Shown here: positions 7,401-15,900 of the stretch, piece by piece
Numbering within the stretch: position 1 is the first letter of the stretch
How the letters are laid out: each line of letters starts with the position of its first letter
NCBI GenBank assembly: GCA_016795505.1
Contig: JAEUHH010000007.1
Span: forward strand, 1-64,000
DNA: 64,000 nt
From: Verrucomicrobiales bacterium
GTDB lineage: Bacteria > Verrucomicrobiota > Verrucomicrobiia > Verrucomicrobiales > DEV007
Reading direction: 5' to 3'
The notes under the pieces: model-generated
What the model saw: the letters and a program-made list of their open reading frames with translations, nothing else
Database searches by the model: none
Told to the model about the DNA's origin: nothing
Made by a program: the position numbers and the translations under genes

Positions 7401-9049
7401 ACATAGAGGCCCTCCAGGCTGCCCACCCAGGTCTGGCCGCGGGGATCGCCCACCATGGCGGTGATGTGCCGGCAGTCGAGGATGGCCTCTTTCGCACCGT
7501 CTTCACTGACCCCGCGGTCGGTCAGGGCGGCGAGGAAGCTGCGGCCGGAGCCCGGGTCCATGAGGCGGGCGATGCCACCGCCCATGGTGCCGACCCAGAG
7601 GCGGCCTTTGGCATCCTCATGAAGCGCGGTGACGGAATCGTGGGGCAGCGAGGCGGCATCGTCCGAGCCGCGGGTGTACTGCTGGAGCGTGCGGTCGGCG
7701 CCGACGCGGAACAGTCCATCGCCGCGGGTGCCGACCCAGAGGCGGCCGGTGGTGTCGCGCAGCAGGGCCTGGACGAAGGGCTCGCCGGGCAATCCATTGA
7801 CCCGATCGGGAAAATCCACCGGGCGCGGCATCCAGCCCTGCTCGGCATGCCAGCGCAGCAATCCGGACTCGGACGCGACCCAGACGGAGCCGTCGGCTTC
7901 CTCGGAAAAGGCCCAGATGGCTCCCTCGCCGGGCTTGACGCCGTTCGCGTCGCTGTCCTCGGCCCGGATGCGGCTGAAACCGAAGGCGCCGACATCGACG
8001 CGGCTGACCAGGCCGGTGCTGACCCCGACCCACATGCCGCGGTCGCGGTCCTCGCACAGGGCAGTGACGAGATGGCCGGGCAGGCTGCCGGAATCGATGG
8101 GATCGTGCCGGTAGATGGCGACATTGCCGCTGGCGAGTTCGATGCGGACGAGGCCTTTCGGGATGGCGACCCAGAGGTGGCCCTTGCTGTCCTGCCTGAC
8201 CGTGCCGAGCATGCGCGACGGGAGCACCACGCCCGGATGTCCGGTGCCGGTGAGGATCGTCATGGTGGCCGGATCGTAGCGGAACAGCCCGGAGCCCTCG
8301 GTGGCGATCCACATGGCCGCGCCGGTGCCGGGGGCGATGGCGGAAATGGGCGTGGTGGACTGCCAGACGCGGTAGAGCTCGGTCTCGCCGCGGCGCTGCA
8401 CCACCAGGGCACCATCGTAGAGCCCGATCCAGAGATCGCCTTCGGCGCTCAGAGCCAGCGCGGACACCCGTGTATCGCCAATGGCGGGGCGAAAGGTGAC
8501 GATGCGGTTTTCCGCCAGATCGAGCTTGGCGAGGCCCTGATTGGTCCCGATCCACAGGTCGCCCTTCAGGTCGGTCTGGAGCGCGAGGATCTCATCGCCC
8601 GGCAGGTCGTGGATCGAGGCCCGCACCTTCGACACGCCGCTGAGGGGGTCGACCTGATGCAGCTCGCCCGATGCGGTGCCGACCCAGACCTCGCCCTTCA
8701 GCCCGGCCGTCATGGCGGTCACGGCTTTCCGACCAAAGGCGGCCTGTCCGTCCTGCCCCGCCAGTTGCACCCGATACCCCCGGTGGTCGAACCGATACAG
8801 CCCCGAGGCACCAGCCAGCCAGAGCCCGCCCCGGCTGTCGAGCATGATCGACCGCACCTCGACCGGCGGCAGCTCGTCGGCGCCGATGAGCCGCTGAAAG
8901 CGCACATTTTTCCAGTCGCGGTATTCCTGGGCCTTGCCGGCATTCAGCGCAGCCGGTTCGACGGCATGGTCCTCCCCCGGCCACCCCAGGCAGCCCAGTG
9001 CCACGGCCCAACCGATCAGCCGGCTCCCCATTTTGCTGAAATTCACCAC
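4472..9049 (-). CDS. Hybrid two-component system: reg_prop propeller, Y_Y_Y, GAF, histidine kinase, receiver
   Basis: A 1525-residue one-protein signalling system of the HTCS type. A signal or anchor segment is followed by many reg_prop beta-propeller repeats (about 60-700; recurring LWVGT/GLYRFD patterns) and a Y_Y_Y-like domain (about 740-815). A single membrane helix (about 825-845) and a GAF-like domain (about 880-1050) follow. The HisKA domain carries MTHELRTPLN (phospho-His about 1081). The HATPase shows LINLLGNALKF, DTGKGI and GLGLTIAK, and the C-terminal receiver has LILMDEQMP (phospho-Asp about 1427). There is no DNA-binding domain after the receiver, so output must pass to a partner or by phosphotransfer. 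The propeller would sense a periplasmic ligand. A second in-frame Met lies at residue 7. It is divergent from the FMN protein at 9216. Confidence 0.93.
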   Translation of the reverse strand: MVNFSKMGSRLIGWAVALGCLGWPGEDHAVEPAALNAGKAQEYRDWKNVRFQRLIGADELPPVEVRSIMLDSRGGLWLAGASGLYRFDHRGYRVQLAGQDGQAAFGRKAVTAMTAGLKGEVWVGTASGELHQVDPLSGVSKVRASIHDLPGDEILALQTDLKGDLWIGTNQGLAKLDLAENRIVTFRPAIGDTRVSALALSAEGDLWIGLYDGALVVQRRGETELYRVWQSTTPISAIAPGTGAAMWIATEGSGLFRYDPATMTILTGTGHPGVVLPSRMLGTVRQDSKGHLWVAIPKGLVRIELASGNVAIYRHDPIDSGSLPGHLVTALCEDRDRGMWVGVSTGLVSRVDVGAFGFSRIRAEDSDANGVKPGEGAIWAFSEEADGSVWVASESGLLRWHAEQGWMPRPVDFPDRVNGLPGEPFVQALLRDTTGRLWVGTRGDGLFRVGADRTLQQYTRGSDDAASLPHDSVTALHEDAKGRLWVGTMGGGIARLMDPGSGRSFLAALTDRGVSEDGAKEAILDCRHITAMVGDPRGQTWVGSLEGLYVLDGDLGKLSSYRSIEALKSLDLGESPVSSLRIDASGQLWVGTLGDGVYRIDPVSGETTRYTRSSHGLPDDRVASLAEDAAGILWVATGSGLGRLDPATGRMRRFGHMDGLQHGVFHPGAAARLQNGALVIGGADGFNIIDPSNLPPERTTPTPVLAALELSGETVEPRPGGPIEKPLAETSHLVLAFEQANRLAIKLASGGLTDTGPEHFRYRLAGQDLMWNVAGSDRQAIYTALQPGKYQFEAQSSPDGIQWNDVSSHLEVIVRPPWYRTWWAYLLYVVAFGLTVWGIASLIGLSRTRYHRRLIERAEQQRDRAEAELARQLQHALLLDQAGRELGQDRDPRDLFHSALKIVAQQFDATRCSIVACPSDAFTGEGADGTLHLLADYRAVPLADGTPDLVAVDDALDAAIREVVAQSEIAIIPRGSAASRSGALHTIAEHWSPAGGFILRRTAFLDRPNGAIILQRPPGAESLASVDVQTLESLSNQLGIAIAQWRVARQDRIHREALQVAREAAESANRAKSDFLAKMTHELRTPLNAILGFSEVMNEDSELNDRQREVMAIINNSGEHLHEVINGVLDLAKIEAGKIEIHPGRFEIERMLRSLHKMLSLRARSQGLGFPLELLTALPRLVETDKSKLRQILINLLGNALKFTDTGSVTLAAWAEVTGETTQDQGLRRRPIRLYFEVRDTGKGIAPDEIGTLFDQYTQTESGKGAADSTGLGLTIAKAFVELLGGHITVDSTVGAGTTFRFHIACEEISASGALDAEPSADIEIEPEPTAGAGALAGGSPALVRHRPAAAKSPASGSGSGHNSNGALRRLAPGQPEVRILIAEDQMPNRLLLRKHLEPAGFVLREAEDGAAAVEMWRKWQPHLILMDEQMPHMTGREATRAIMTEAEETGAEWLPVIVALTAFALDQNRSAAIEAGCSDFLAKPFRREELFGVISRNLPHLHFDGGAETPARDTAPLPPVALAG

Positions 9050-9215
9050 AGATTCTTGATTCGGTCCTGATTCCCCGCGTCCAAATTAGAATTTATTGTA
9101 ATTTTATCAATTGTAATTTCTAAGCGGCAAAAACTAGCCTCGAAACGGGTCTTCTAGCCCCAACCCGGCGTTTCTGTGGCTGAAATCCCCTGATCCCGGC
9201 GCTATCTTCGCCGCC
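9050..9215. promoter_or_regulatory. Divergent AT-rich promoter region with direct repeat
   Basis: The gap between the hybrid kinase and the glutamate-synthase-like gene has an AT-rich core at 9080-9122. It contains a direct repeat ATTGTAATTT (9095-9104 and 9110-9119) whose starts are 15 bp apart. It is the likely site of both divergent promoters and possibly an operator. No unambiguous -35/-10 pair could be assigned. Confidence 0.4.
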
Positions 9216-10760
9216 ATGCTCTGGCTTTGGATTTCCCTGGGAGTGCTCCTCCTGCTGTTGCTCGCGCTCCTGGTCCACGACCTCACCCAGCGCCGGCATG
9301 CCATCCTGCACAATTTCCCCATCATCGGTCATTTCCGCTATCTGCTGGAGGCGATCGGCCCGGAACTGCGGCAGTACATCGTCACCGACAACGACGAGGA
9401 GCGTCCCTTTTCCCGAGACCAGCGGCGCTGGGTCTATGCGTCGTCGAAACGGGAGAACAACTATTTCGGCTTCGGCACGGACAACGACATCGAGCACGCG
9501 TCGAACTACCTGATCCTGAAGCACGCCGCCTTTCCCCTGATCAAACCCGAGCCCGGCGAGCCGGGACACGATCCCAACTACCGCCTGCCCTGCGCCAAGG
9601 TGATGGGCGCCCACCGGGGCCGGGCAAGGGCCTTCCGCCCGGACTCCCTCGTCTATGTCTCGGGCATGAGCTACGGCTCCCTGGGGTCTGCCGCGGTCGA
9701 GGCGCTCAACCGCGGCTGCCAGATCGCCGGCGCGCTGCAAAACACGGGCGAGGGCGGCCTGTCGGACCACCACCGCCACGGCGGCGATCTGATCCTCCAG
9801 ATCGGCACGGCTTACTTCGGCGTGCGGGATGCGGCCGGGCGTTTCAGCCTCGAAAGACTGGTCGAGACAGTCCAGGGCACCCCGGAGATCCGCGCCCTGG
9901 AGATCAAATTGAGCCAGGGCGGCAAACCCGGGCTCGGCGGCCTGTTGCCCGGCAGCAAAGTCACGCCCGAGATCGCCCGGGTCCGCGGTGTCGAGCCGGG
10001 CAAAACCTGTCACAGCCCGGCCGGACACCGGGAGTTCCACGATGCCGACAGCCTGCTCGATTTCATCGAGAGGCTCGCCGCCGCCACCGGCCTGCCGGTG
10101 GGCATCAAGTCGGCCGTCGGCGAGATGCCTTTCTGGGTGGATCTCGCCCGGCTGTCCGCCACCACCGGACGGGCGCCGGACTTCATCGTCATCGACGGCG
10201 GCGAGGGCGGCACCGGTGCCGGGCCGCTCGTCTACACGGACCACGTCGCCCTGCCTTTCAAGCTGGGATTCACCCGCGTCTATCGCGAATTCACCCGGCA
10301 GGGACTGCACGACAAGATCGTCTTCGTCGGCTCGGGCAAGCTGGGCTTTCCCATCGATGCCCTGTTCGCCTGCGCGCTCGGCTGCGACCTCATCGCGGTG
10401 GCCCGCGAGGCCATGCTGGCCATCGGTTGCATCCAGGCCCAGCGCTGCCACACCGGCCACTGTCCCGCCGGCATCGCCACGCACAACCGCTGGCTCATGG
10501 CCGGGCTGGAACCCACGCTGAAAGCCGCGCGACTGGCCAACTACCTCGTCAGCCTGCGGATGGAGATGCTCAAGCTCTGCCACACCTGCGGCGTGGAGCA
10601 CCCCGACCTCATCAGCCCCGACCATTTCGAGATTCTCGACGACCGGTTCGGCTTTTCGACCGTCGAGTCGGTCTTCGGGCTCGACCAGCCGCTCCCCCGC
10701 CCCACCCCGGATGCTTTCGAGCGGGCGCGGATGCTGATGAACGGCACAATCCCGGCTTGA
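9216..10760 (+). CDS. FMN-binding glutamate synthase family protein, membrane-anchored
   Basis: A 514-residue protein of the GltB central/FMN-domain family. An N-terminal membrane helix (about 2-20, WLWISLGVLLLLLLALLV) anchors a cytoplasmic TIM-barrel domain. Visible signatures are VSGMSYGSLGSAAVEALN, NTGEGGLS, IKLSQGGKPG and IDGGEGGTGAGPL, which bind FMN and substrate. A Cys cluster follows (CIQAQRCHTGHCPAGIATH, about 405-425) typical of the iron-sulfur site. It lacks the glutaminase domain of true GltB, so ammonia supply or even glutamate synthesis is uncertain; such stand-alone proteins often act in other oxidoreductions. It is divergent from the giant kinase. Confidence 0.88.
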   Translation: MLWLWISLGVLLLLLLALLVHDLTQRRHAILHNFPIIGHFRYLLEAIGPELRQYIVTDNDEERPFSRDQRRWVYASSKRENNYFGFGTDNDIEHASNYLILKHAAFPLIKPEPGEPGHDPNYRLPCAKVMGAHRGRARAFRPDSLVYVSGMSYGSLGSAAVEALNRGCQIAGALQNTGEGGLSDHHRHGGDLILQIGTAYFGVRDAAGRFSLERLVETVQGTPEIRALEIKLSQGGKPGLGGLLPGSKVTPEIARVRGVEPGKTCHSPAGHREFHDADSLLDFIERLAAATGLPVGIKSAVGEMPFWVDLARLSATTGRAPDFIVIDGGEGGTGAGPLVYTDHVALPFKLGFTRVYREFTRQGLHDKIVFVGSGKLGFPIDALFACALGCDLIAVAREAMLAIGCIQAQRCHTGHCPAGIATHNRWLMAGLEPTLKAARLANYLVSLRMEMLKLCHTCGVEHPDLISPDHFEILDDRFGFSTVESVFGLDQPLPRPTPDAFERARMLMNGTIPA

Positions 10761-10862
10761 AAAAGATCGCCCTTTCGGCCAAATGGTGCGCGCCCGCGGC
10801 GGCAACCCGCCCCGACGGGATGAATCCAAAAACCTTCCGCTGCCGAATCCTTCCCATTACCC

Positions 10863-11834
10863 GTGAAATTCCTGTCAAATGCCGTCCTGACCGTCCGCCA
10901 ATGGTGGGACTCCGATTATGTGCCGCCCGGCGCGCCTCCGCTGCCGGATGAAGACCGCTTCGACTTTCCGCGCCTCGTTCCCTATCTTTTTCTCCATGCG
11001 GGCTGCCTGCTCCTCCTCTGGGTGGGCTGGAGTTGGTTCGCCGTGGCCGTCGCAGCGGCGCTCTATGTGGTCCGCATGTTCGGCATCACCGCTTTTTACC
11101 ATCGCTACTTTTCCCATCGCGCCTTCCGCACCTCGCGTTTCATGCAGTTCTGCTTTGCCCTGCTCGGCAATACCTCGATGCAGCGCGGTCCACTGTGGTG
11201 GGCGGCGACCCATCGCCATCACCACGCGCATTCCGACGAGGAGCACGACAAGCACTCGCCGGTCCAGAGCGGCTTCGTCTGGTCGCACATCGGCTGGCTG
11301 ACGAGCCGGCGGAATTTCCCGACCGACTATGGCAAGGTGAAGGATTTCGCCGCCTACCCGGAGTTGGTCTTTCTCAACCGGCACGATTTCCTCGTCCCGG
11401 TCCTGTTCGGCGTCCTGCTGTGGGCGATCGGAGCCGCCCTCGCCACCTGGGCGCCGGAATTGGGTACCAACGGCCCGCAGCTCTTCGTCTGGGGCTTTTT
11501 CGTCAGCACCGTGGTGCTGCTCCACGGCACCCTGTTCATCAATTCCCTCGCCCACATGCTCGGCCGGCGCCGCTTCCAAACCACGGACGACAGCCGCAAC
11601 AGCCTGCCGCTCGCCCTGATCACGCTCGGCGAAGGCTGGCACAACAATCACCACCGCTACGCCCACTCGGCCCGGCAGGGCTTCTACTGGTGGGAAATCG
11701 ACATCTCCTGGTACGTGCTGCGCCTGATGGCCGCCGTCGGACTGATCTGGGATCTCAAGGGCGTGCCGCCCTCGGTCTACCGCGAAGCCGAAGCCCTGAA
11801 ACAGGGTAAGCCAGTGGCAGCCTCGGCGGAATGA
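10863..11834 (+). CDS. Acyl-CoA/acyl-lipid desaturase (delta-9 type)
   Basis: A 323-residue membrane di-iron desaturase. The three histidine boxes are present: HRYFSH (HxxxxH), HRHHHAHSD (HxxHH type) and EGWHNNHHRYAH (HxxHH). Hydrophobic segments flank the boxes as in stearoyl-CoA desaturases. It would place a cis double bond in a fatty acyl chain, the substrate of the CFA-type methyltransferases encoded downstream. The next gene starts about 190 bp downstream on the same strand, so it probably opens the lipid-modification operon. Confidence 0.92.
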   Translation: MKFLSNAVLTVRQWWDSDYVPPGAPPLPDEDRFDFPRLVPYLFLHAGCLLLLWVGWSWFAVAVAAALYVVRMFGITAFYHRYFSHRAFRTSRFMQFCFALLGNTSMQRGPLWWAATHRHHHAHSDEEHDKHSPVQSGFVWSHIGWLTSRRNFPTDYGKVKDFAAYPELVFLNRHDFLVPVLFGVLLWAIGAALATWAPELGTNGPQLFVWGFFVSTVVLLHGTLFINSLAHMLGRRRFQTTDDSRNSLPLALITLGEGWHNNHHRYAHSARQGFYWWEIDISWYVLRLMAAVGLIWDLKGVPPSVYREAEALKQGKPVAASAE

Positions 11835-12020
11835 TGGCTGCCGCCACTCCGGCTTTGGCCAAAAAGTCGCCGGGCTCCAGCCAGAAAAGCTACTGAAACC
11901 GACGCGAAACGGTTGCCCGTTCGCCGCCGAACCTGCCCGCGCCAGGCATCCGACTGCCCCCCGGCGGACGAATTCCCGTTTTCACCCCGCTCTTCCTTTC
12001 CGTCCCCTTTTCCCCAACTC

Positions 12021-13286
12021 ATGCGCATCGCCATCATCGGAAGCGGCATCGCCGGCCTGGGCTGCGCGTGGTTCCTCCATCGCCGGCACGAGGTCACCGT
12101 CTACGAAGCCGACGACCGCATCGGCGGCCACAGCCACACGGTCGATATTTCAGAGGGCGATCGCACGGTCTCGCTCGACACCGGCTTCATGGTGTACAAC
12201 GAGGTGACCTATCCACACCTCACCCGACTCTTCGCGGCCCTGGAGGTGCCGACCCAGCCCACCTCGATGTCCTTCAGCGTCCAGCATGGACCCAGCGGGG
12301 TGGAATGGAACGGCGCCGGCTTCAACACCCTCTTCGCCCAGCGGAAAAATCTGCTCAATGTCCGCCACTGGCGCTTCCTGATGCAGCTTAACCGCTTCAA
12401 CCGCGAGGCTGTCGCCGCGCTCGACGAGCCCCGCTGGGCCGCGATGAGCCTGGCCGAGTACGTTGAGGCCCGTGGCTACGGCCGGGATTTTCTCGAGCGC
12501 TACCTCGTCCCGATGAGTTCCGCCGTCTGGTCGACCCCGCCGGACAAAATGCTCGACTTCCCCGCGCTGACGCTGCTGCGATTCTGGCACAACCACGGCT
12601 TCCTCGGCCTCCACACCCAGCACCCCTGGCGCACCGTCACCGGTGGCTCACGGGAATACGTCACCCGGCTCATCGCGCCCTTTCGCGACCGCATCCACAC
12701 CGCCACGCCGGTGCAGTCGGTGACCCGCACACCCCAAGGCGTCACGATCACTTCCCCGCGTGGCGAGGAGAGCTACGACCGCGTGATCCTCGCCGCCCAC
12801 GCCCCCGCTTCGCTGAAGATGCTGACCGATCCCACGCCACTGGAGTGGGAGATCCTCCCGGCATTCGCCTATCAACCCAATGCCGTGGTGGTGCACTCCG
12901 ACGACCGCGTCATGCCGCGCACCCGGCGCTGCTGGGCCTCGTGGAATTACCGCACCGAGCCGGATGGCCGGCGCACCTCGACCCATTACTGGATGAATTC
13001 GCTCCAGGGAGTCTCCGATCGCGCCAACTATTACGTGACGCTGAACGCTCCCGAGCCGCCCGCCGCCGACAAACGTCACCGCGACCTCGACTACGAGCAC
13101 CCGCTCTTCGACCTCGCCGCCCGGCGCGCCCAGGAACGCCTGCCGGAGCTGCACCGGGCCGCCCGCGATTCGCGCACCCATTTCTGCGGCGCGTGGACCC
13201 GCTACGGCTTCCACGAAGACGGCTTGCTTTCCGCCGTGACCGTCTGCGAGACTATCTTCGACGGCGATCCCTGGTCGCTGCGATGA
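12021..13286 (+). CDS. FAD-dependent oxidoreductase (COG2907 amine-oxidase type)
   Basis: A 421-residue flavoprotein with an N-terminal dinucleotide fold (IAIIGSGIAGLGCAWFLHRR), the second FAD motif YEADDRIGGHSHTV and a C-terminal closing motif (RTHFCGAWTRYGFHEDGLLSA). ATG 12021 is chosen because the FAD motif starts at residue 2; a longer frame from 11913 has no conserved content. The COG2907 family is repeatedly found next to DUF1365 and CFA-type methyltransferase genes, as here. That context suggests it oxidises or desaturates a (methylated) fatty acyl chain. It ends one base before the next start codon. Confidence 0.88.
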   Translation: MRIAIIGSGIAGLGCAWFLHRRHEVTVYEADDRIGGHSHTVDISEGDRTVSLDTGFMVYNEVTYPHLTRLFAALEVPTQPTSMSFSVQHGPSGVEWNGAGFNTLFAQRKNLLNVRHWRFLMQLNRFNREAVAALDEPRWAAMSLAEYVEARGYGRDFLERYLVPMSSAVWSTPPDKMLDFPALTLLRFWHNHGFLGLHTQHPWRTVTGGSREYVTRLIAPFRDRIHTATPVQSVTRTPQGVTITSPRGEESYDRVILAAHAPASLKMLTDPTPLEWEILPAFAYQPNAVVVHSDDRVMPRTRRCWASWNYRTEPDGRRTSTHYWMNSLQGVSDRANYYVTLNAPEPPAADKRHRDLDYEHPLFDLAARRAQERLPELHRAARDSRTHFCGAWTRYGFHEDGLLSAVTVCETIFDGDPWSLR

Positions 13287-13287
13287 G

Positions 13288-14100
13288 ATGACCGGCCGAC
13301 GCTCAGCCTTGTACGATTGCGAAGTGGTGCATCAGCGCCTCTCGCCCAAGCGCCACGGATTCCGCTACCGCCTGTTTTATTTCGACCTCGATCTCGCGGA
13401 GATACCCTGTTTGATCTCCGATCTGACCCTGTTCAGTCGGAATCGCTTCAACCTCTACACCTTCCGGGACGACGACCACTTCGCTGTCGGGGCCGGCCCC
13501 GACCTGAGGGCCAATCTCGCGGCGTGGCTCGCGGAGCGCGGCGTGATCCTGGAGGCATCGGATCGCGTCCGACTGATCACGCTGCCGCGTATCGTGGGCT
13601 ACATCTTCAATCCGGTCTGCTTTTACTTCATCCACGACGCCTCGGGCCGGGCGAAACATGCTGTGGTGGAAGTCTGCAACACCTTCCGAGAACTCAAACC
13701 CTATCTCATCGCCACTCCCGAATCGCCCGATACCTTCCACCTCACCACGCCGAAACATTTCTATGTCTCACCTTTCACCCATCTCGACGCTTCCTTCGAC
13801 TTTCGCCTCAAGGTCCCCGGCGACGACATCGAAATCCACATCGACGACCTCGAGAAGGGTGAGACCATCCTGGTGAGCTGGATCCGCGGCCATCGACGCC
13901 CCATCACCGATGCGAGGCTGGCTTGGTATGCGATCCGCTATCCCCTGTTGACTCTCCAGATCATCTTTAAAATCCACTGGCAGGCATTTCTGCTCTGGCT
14001 GAAGCGACTGCCCTTCATCCGCAAGTCCGACCGGCCCGATCTCCAGCGCGACCTCCACCGCCCCCATCCGTCACTCACCCCACCGACACCGAAACCATGA
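13288..14100 (+). CDS. DUF1365 family protein
   Basis: A 270-residue DUF1365 protein: YDCEVVHQRLSPKRHGFRYR at the N-terminus, LFSRNRFNLYTFRDDDHF, then LPRIVGYIFNPVCFYF and the C-terminal HWQAFLLWLKRLPF. The family has no proven reaction but accompanies COG2907 and CFA synthases in bacterial lipid operons. Residues 40-48 (PCLISDLTL) are encoded by a copy of the dispersed two-core repeat. The protein length matches family expectation, so the repeat overlays a variable loop instead of adding an insertion. The stop codon overlaps the next start (ATGA). Confidence 0.9.
   Translation: MTGRRSALYDCEVVHQRLSPKRHGFRYRLFYFDLDLAEIPCLISDLTLFSRNRFNLYTFRDDDHFAVGAGPDLRANLAAWLAERGVILEASDRVRLITLPRIVGYIFNPVCFYFIHDASGRAKHAVVEVCNTFRELKPYLIATPESPDTFHLTTPKHFYVSPFTHLDASFDFRLKVPGDDIEIHIDDLEKGETILVSWIRGHRRPITDARLAWYAIRYPLLTLQIIFKIHWQAFLLWLKRLPFIRKSDRPDLQRDLHRPHPSLTPPTPKP
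13397..13442 (-). repeat. Two-core ACAGGGT repeat, copy R2, inside DUF1365 gene
   Basis: Read on the minus strand it has two ACAGGGT-type cores exactly 22 bp apart (AACAGGGTCAGATCGG, then GATCAAACAGGGTATC). Its second unit is identical to copy R6 over about 22 bp. It is read in frame by the host gene as PCLISDLTL. Confidence 0.85.
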
Positions 14101-15398
14101 ATCTCAGCGAATCCACCGCCTCCACTCCGGCCGTCACTGCCGCGACGCGCGAACGCTCCTGGCTGACCAGCCTGCTGCGCCGTCCCCTGCTCGCCACGCT
14201 GCGCGATTTCCGGCTCGGCCGGCTGCATGTCGATCTGCCGGACGGATCGGTGGAAGTCTTCGGATCGGATGAGCCCGGCCCGCGCGCCCGCATCGCGATT
14301 CGGAACGACGATTTCTTCCGCAAATGCGCCCTCCACGGGAATGTCGGCCTCGGTGAGGCCTATCTCGACGGCGACTGGGACACCCCGGACATCCGCGCGG
14401 TGATTGAATGGTTCATCGTCAATCTCCACGCCGATCCCCGCACCCGCGGCTCGTCGCAGCGGCTCAAGCTGGTCGGCCTGCTGCGCCTGCTGGACCGCGT
14501 GGGCCACCGGCTCCGCGCCAACAGCAAGACGATGAGCCGGCGCAACATCGAGGAGCACTATGATCTGGGGAATGACTTCTACCGACTCTGGCTCGACCCC
14601 AGCATGACGTACTCATCGGCCCGCTACACCCACCCGGAGCAGTCTCTGGAGTCCGCCCAGGCCGAGAAATACGAAAACCTCTGCCGCCTGCTCAAGCTCC
14701 AGCCCGGCGACCGGGTGCTGGAGATCGGCTGCGGCTGGGGCGGCTTCGCCCTCCACGCCGCCCGCCACCACGGCGTCCACGTCACCGGCGTCACCATTTC
14801 CCCTGCCCAGCACGACGAAGCCACCCGCCGCGTGCGCGAGGCCGGTCTGGAGGACCGCATCGAGATCCGGCTCCAGGATTACCGCGATCTCTCGGGCACC
14901 TTCGACAAGATCGTCTCCATCGAGATGCTGGAGGCCGTCGGCGACCGCTACCTGGAGACCTGGACCGCGAAATGCCACGAGGTCCTCGCCCCCGGCGGTT
15001 TGCTCGCCGTGCAGATGATCACCGTGCCGGACTGCGATCACGCGGAGCTGAAACGCGGCACCGATTTCATCCAGAAGCACATTTTCCCCGGCTCCCTGCT
15101 CCTCAGCATCGGCCGGATGAATGAGGCCATGAACCGCACCGGCACGCTGTTCCTGCATGGCTTGGAGGATCTCGGCGCCTCCTATGCCCGCACCCTGCGC
15201 GAATGGCACGCGACCTTTAATGGCCGCCTCGACGCGGTCCGGGAACTGGGCTTTTCCGAGCGTTTCATCCGGAAATGGAATTACTACCTGAAATACTGCG
15301 AAGCGGCCTTCGCCACGCGCAACATCAGCGTCGTCCAGGCCGTCTATACCCGGCCCGCCAACCAGGCCACCCTCCATCGCGAGGATGGTCTCCTCTGA
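14097..15398 (+). CDS. Cyclopropane-fatty-acyl-phospholipid synthase family SAM methyltransferase
   Basis: A 433-residue CFA-synthase-type enzyme that transfers a one-carbon unit from SAM to the double bond of an acyl chain in membrane lipid. It shows an N-terminal lipid-binding region, then EEHYDLGNDFYRLWLD, the SAM motif VLEIGCGWGGFALHAA (about 205-220), VTGVTISPAQ and VSIEMLEAVGDRY. The FIQKHIFPG and RKWNYYLKYCEAAF segments are typical of CFA enzymes. Start by ATGA overlap with DUF1365. Within this gene order it could make cyclopropane, methyl-branched or furan-precursor acyl chains; sequence alone does not decide. Confidence 0.92.
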   Translation: MNLSESTASTPAVTAATRERSWLTSLLRRPLLATLRDFRLGRLHVDLPDGSVEVFGSDEPGPRARIAIRNDDFFRKCALHGNVGLGEAYLDGDWDTPDIRAVIEWFIVNLHADPRTRGSSQRLKLVGLLRLLDRVGHRLRANSKTMSRRNIEEHYDLGNDFYRLWLDPSMTYSSARYTHPEQSLESAQAEKYENLCRLLKLQPGDRVLEIGCGWGGFALHAARHHGVHVTGVTISPAQHDEATRRVREAGLEDRIEIRLQDYRDLSGTFDKIVSIEMLEAVGDRYLETWTAKCHEVLAPGGLLAVQMITVPDCDHAELKRGTDFIQKHIFPGSLLLSIGRMNEAMNRTGTLFLHGLEDLGASYARTLREWHATFNGRLDAVRELGFSERFIRKWNYYLKYCEAAFATRNISVVQAVYTRPANQATLHREDGLL

Positions 15399-15900
15399 AC
15401 CGACCGCCGTGCCCCAAACCGATGACCGACCCGGCTTTTGGAGGCGCCGCGTCCTCCTGCCGATCCGATCGCAGCTCACCCAGGGAGCCAGCCCGGCCGC
15501 CCTGTCCCGTGCGGTCGCCTGCGGGGTCGTCTGCGGGGTCTTCCCCATCCTCGGCACCACCGGCATCGTCGCCACCGCGGCGGGCTGGGCACTGCGGCTG
15601 AACCAGGCGGTCATCCATTCGCTCCACTGGCTGCTCTACCCGCTGCACCTCTTGCTCATCCCCGTTTACATCCGGGCCGGGGAGCGGCTGTTCGGCGCCG
15701 AGCCAATCCCCTTCTCCATCCCCGAGGCTCTGAAACTCTTTCTGCGCAGCCCATCGGCTTTCTTTGGTGAATTCGGCATGAGCTGCGTCCATTGCATCGC
15801 CGCATGGGCGGTCAGTTCGCCGCCGATCGCCATTCTCGTCGCCTGTTCGGTCCACCCGCTGATCCGGCGGCTCGCGTCACAACTCCCCACGGCACCATGA
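15385..15900 (+). CDS. DUF2062 membrane protein
   Basis: A 171-residue integral membrane protein of the DUF2062 family. It contains RAVACGVVCGVFPILGTT, a glycine-rich first helix typical of the family, and three more hydrophobic segments. It overlaps the end of the CFA methyltransferase by 14 bp and the start of the DUF1295 gene by 4 bp, so translation is likely coupled. Function is unknown; DUF2062 proteins often sit near lipid or glycosyl-transfer genes. Confidence 0.85.
   Translation: MVSSEPTAVPQTDDRPGFWRRRVLLPIRSQLTQGASPAALSRAVACGVVCGVFPILGTTGIVATAAGWALRLNQAVIHSLHWLLYPLHLLLIPVYIRAGERLFGAEPIPFSIPEALKLFLRSPSAFFGEFGMSCVHCIAAWAVSSPPIAILVACSVHPLIRRLASQLPTAP

Noticed and set aside
4172-9070. 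1632-residue open frame antisense to the giant kinase
   Set aside because: Long antisense frames arise from GC-rich codon bias. It has acidic/Gly-rich low-complexity translation, no domain and no signature, while the minus-strand gene has complete kinase motifs.
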